Assembly: GCA_945882475.1 (NCBI GenBank) | Contig: CAMCWJ010000189.1 | Coordinates: 1-5,862, forward strand | Direction: 5' to 3' | Length of the DNA: 5,862 bases | Origin: Bifidobacterium breve | Lineage (GTDB): Bacteria; Actinomycetota; Actinomycetes; Mycobacteriales; Mycobacteriaceae | Part shown: positions 5,389 through 5,862 of the stretch, one piece after another | Layout: each line of letters starts with the position of its first letter | Position numbering within the stretch: position 1 is the stretch's first letter | The notes under the pieces: model-generated | Told to the model about the DNA's origin: nothing | Database searches by the model: none | The model's input: the letters and a program-made list of their open reading frames with translations, nothing else | Made by a program: the position numbers and the translations under genes

Positions 5389-5862
5389 ATGTTTGAGTCG
5401 GCACGGCTCGGCGACCAACACCAACTTGACGAGTTCGACTGCGGCAACCAGGCATTGAACTCCTGGCTTCGCGAGCAGGCGCGACGTGCCGACTCCAGTG
5501 GGATCGCTCACGTCTACGTATGGACACCAATACGGGAACAGACGGTGTGCGGCTATTACGCGATCTGTCCCACCGAAGTCATTCGCAACGACGCCGGGAT
5601 CTCCGGGTCCCTAGCCGGCGGATACTCCCGAATACCGGGATATCTCATCGCCCGCATGGCTCTCGATGTGTCCTTTCACGGCCACGGATACGGCGCACAC
5701 CTACTTCTTGACGCACTCGACAAGGTCGTAAGGGCGGCCGAAATCGGCGGGGGTCGGCTCATCGTGGTCGACGCGATAGACGATGCGGCTTATGAGTTCT
5801 ACAAACACTTCGACTTCATGCCGGTGAAGAACCGCAGGGGACGGTTGGTGATGAAGATGTCT
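5389..5862 (+). CDS. GNAT acetyltransferase toxin (TacT-like), 3' end cut by the window edge
   Basis: A frame open from ATG 5389 to the last base gives 158 residues without a stop; TacT-type toxins are about 160-175, so only a few residues are missing. The pattern is that of the family: FDCGNQALNSWLREQARRAD (16-35), VCGYYAI (53-59), IPGYLIARMALDVSFHGHGYG (82-102, ending in the acetyl-CoA loop, with GHGYG in place of the usual G-x-G), and AYEFYKHFDFMPV (134-146). Tyr138 fits the catalytic Tyr of TacT. Known members (TacT, AtaT, ItaT, KacT) block translation by acetylating the amino group of charged tRNA; which tRNA is hit cannot be told here. The gene starts 9 nt after the antitoxin stop in the same frame and has no Shine-Dalgarno, so translation is probably coupled, keeping toxin below antitoxin. 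Residues look intact, so the toxin is probably active. Confidence 0.92.
   Translation, partial: MFESARLGDQHQLDEFDCGNQALNSWLREQARRADSSGIAHVYVWTPIREQTVCGYYAICPTEVIRNDAGISGSLAGGYSRIPGYLIARMALDVSFHGHGYGAHLLLDALDKVVRAAEIGGGRLIVVDAIDDAAYEFYKHFDFMPVKNRRGRLVMKMS

Noticed and set aside
5520..5711. Plus-strand frame of 63 codons inside the toxin gene
   Set aside because: Shifted frame inside a well-supported GNAT coding region; Arg/Ser/Pro-rich text.

Overview
The window is high-GC DNA, with G or C in most third codon positions and protein families that point to a mycobacterium or close relative (Mycolicibacterium type): a DUF222/13E12-family protein, an actinobacterial eRF1-like protein, and start codons placed 6-8 nt after TAnnnT boxes, as in mycobacterial leaderless mRNAs. 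This assignment is an inference from style and families; no marker gene names a species.

Layout. Positions 1-3901 look like ordinary chromosome: the N-terminal part of a DUF222 protein (minus, running off the left edge), an eRF1-like baeRF protein (minus), a TSUP membrane transporter (plus, divergent from the baeRF gene), and an iron-sulfur bacterial photolyase/cryptochrome of the PhrB/CryB type (minus, convergent with the transporter, 1 nt between stop codons). A tRNA-Pro(GGG) gene follows (plus), divergent from the photolyase gene; the two putative -10 boxes form an inverted repeat. From the tRNA 3' end onward the content turns accessory: about 200 bp of repeat-bearing non-coding DNA with no clear gene, an orphan phage-type protein made of two tandem copies of one domain, then a DUF1778/GNAT toxin-antitoxin operon of the TacA-TacT type, whose toxin runs off the right edge. 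A tRNA 3' end followed directly by such genes is the classic layout of an integrated element, but neither an intact integrase nor a second att copy is in the window.

How genes work together. The clear functional unit is the toxin-antitoxin pair: one promoter, one palindromic operator lying over the -35/-10 spacer, a strong Shine-Dalgarno for the antitoxin and a stop-restart for the toxin. The chromosomal genes are independent units, each with its own putative promoter. Two have stress themes: the baeRF protein (ribosome hibernation or rescue by relation to Balon) and the photolyase (light-dependent DNA repair or light sensing).

Most notable points: the eRF1-like protein has no GGQ motif and is a Balon-superfamily candidate; the four cluster cysteines of the photolyase match PhrB spacing exactly; the duplicated-domain protein has no assigned function; up to three leaderless starts and one compact divergent promoter pair can be read from sequence.
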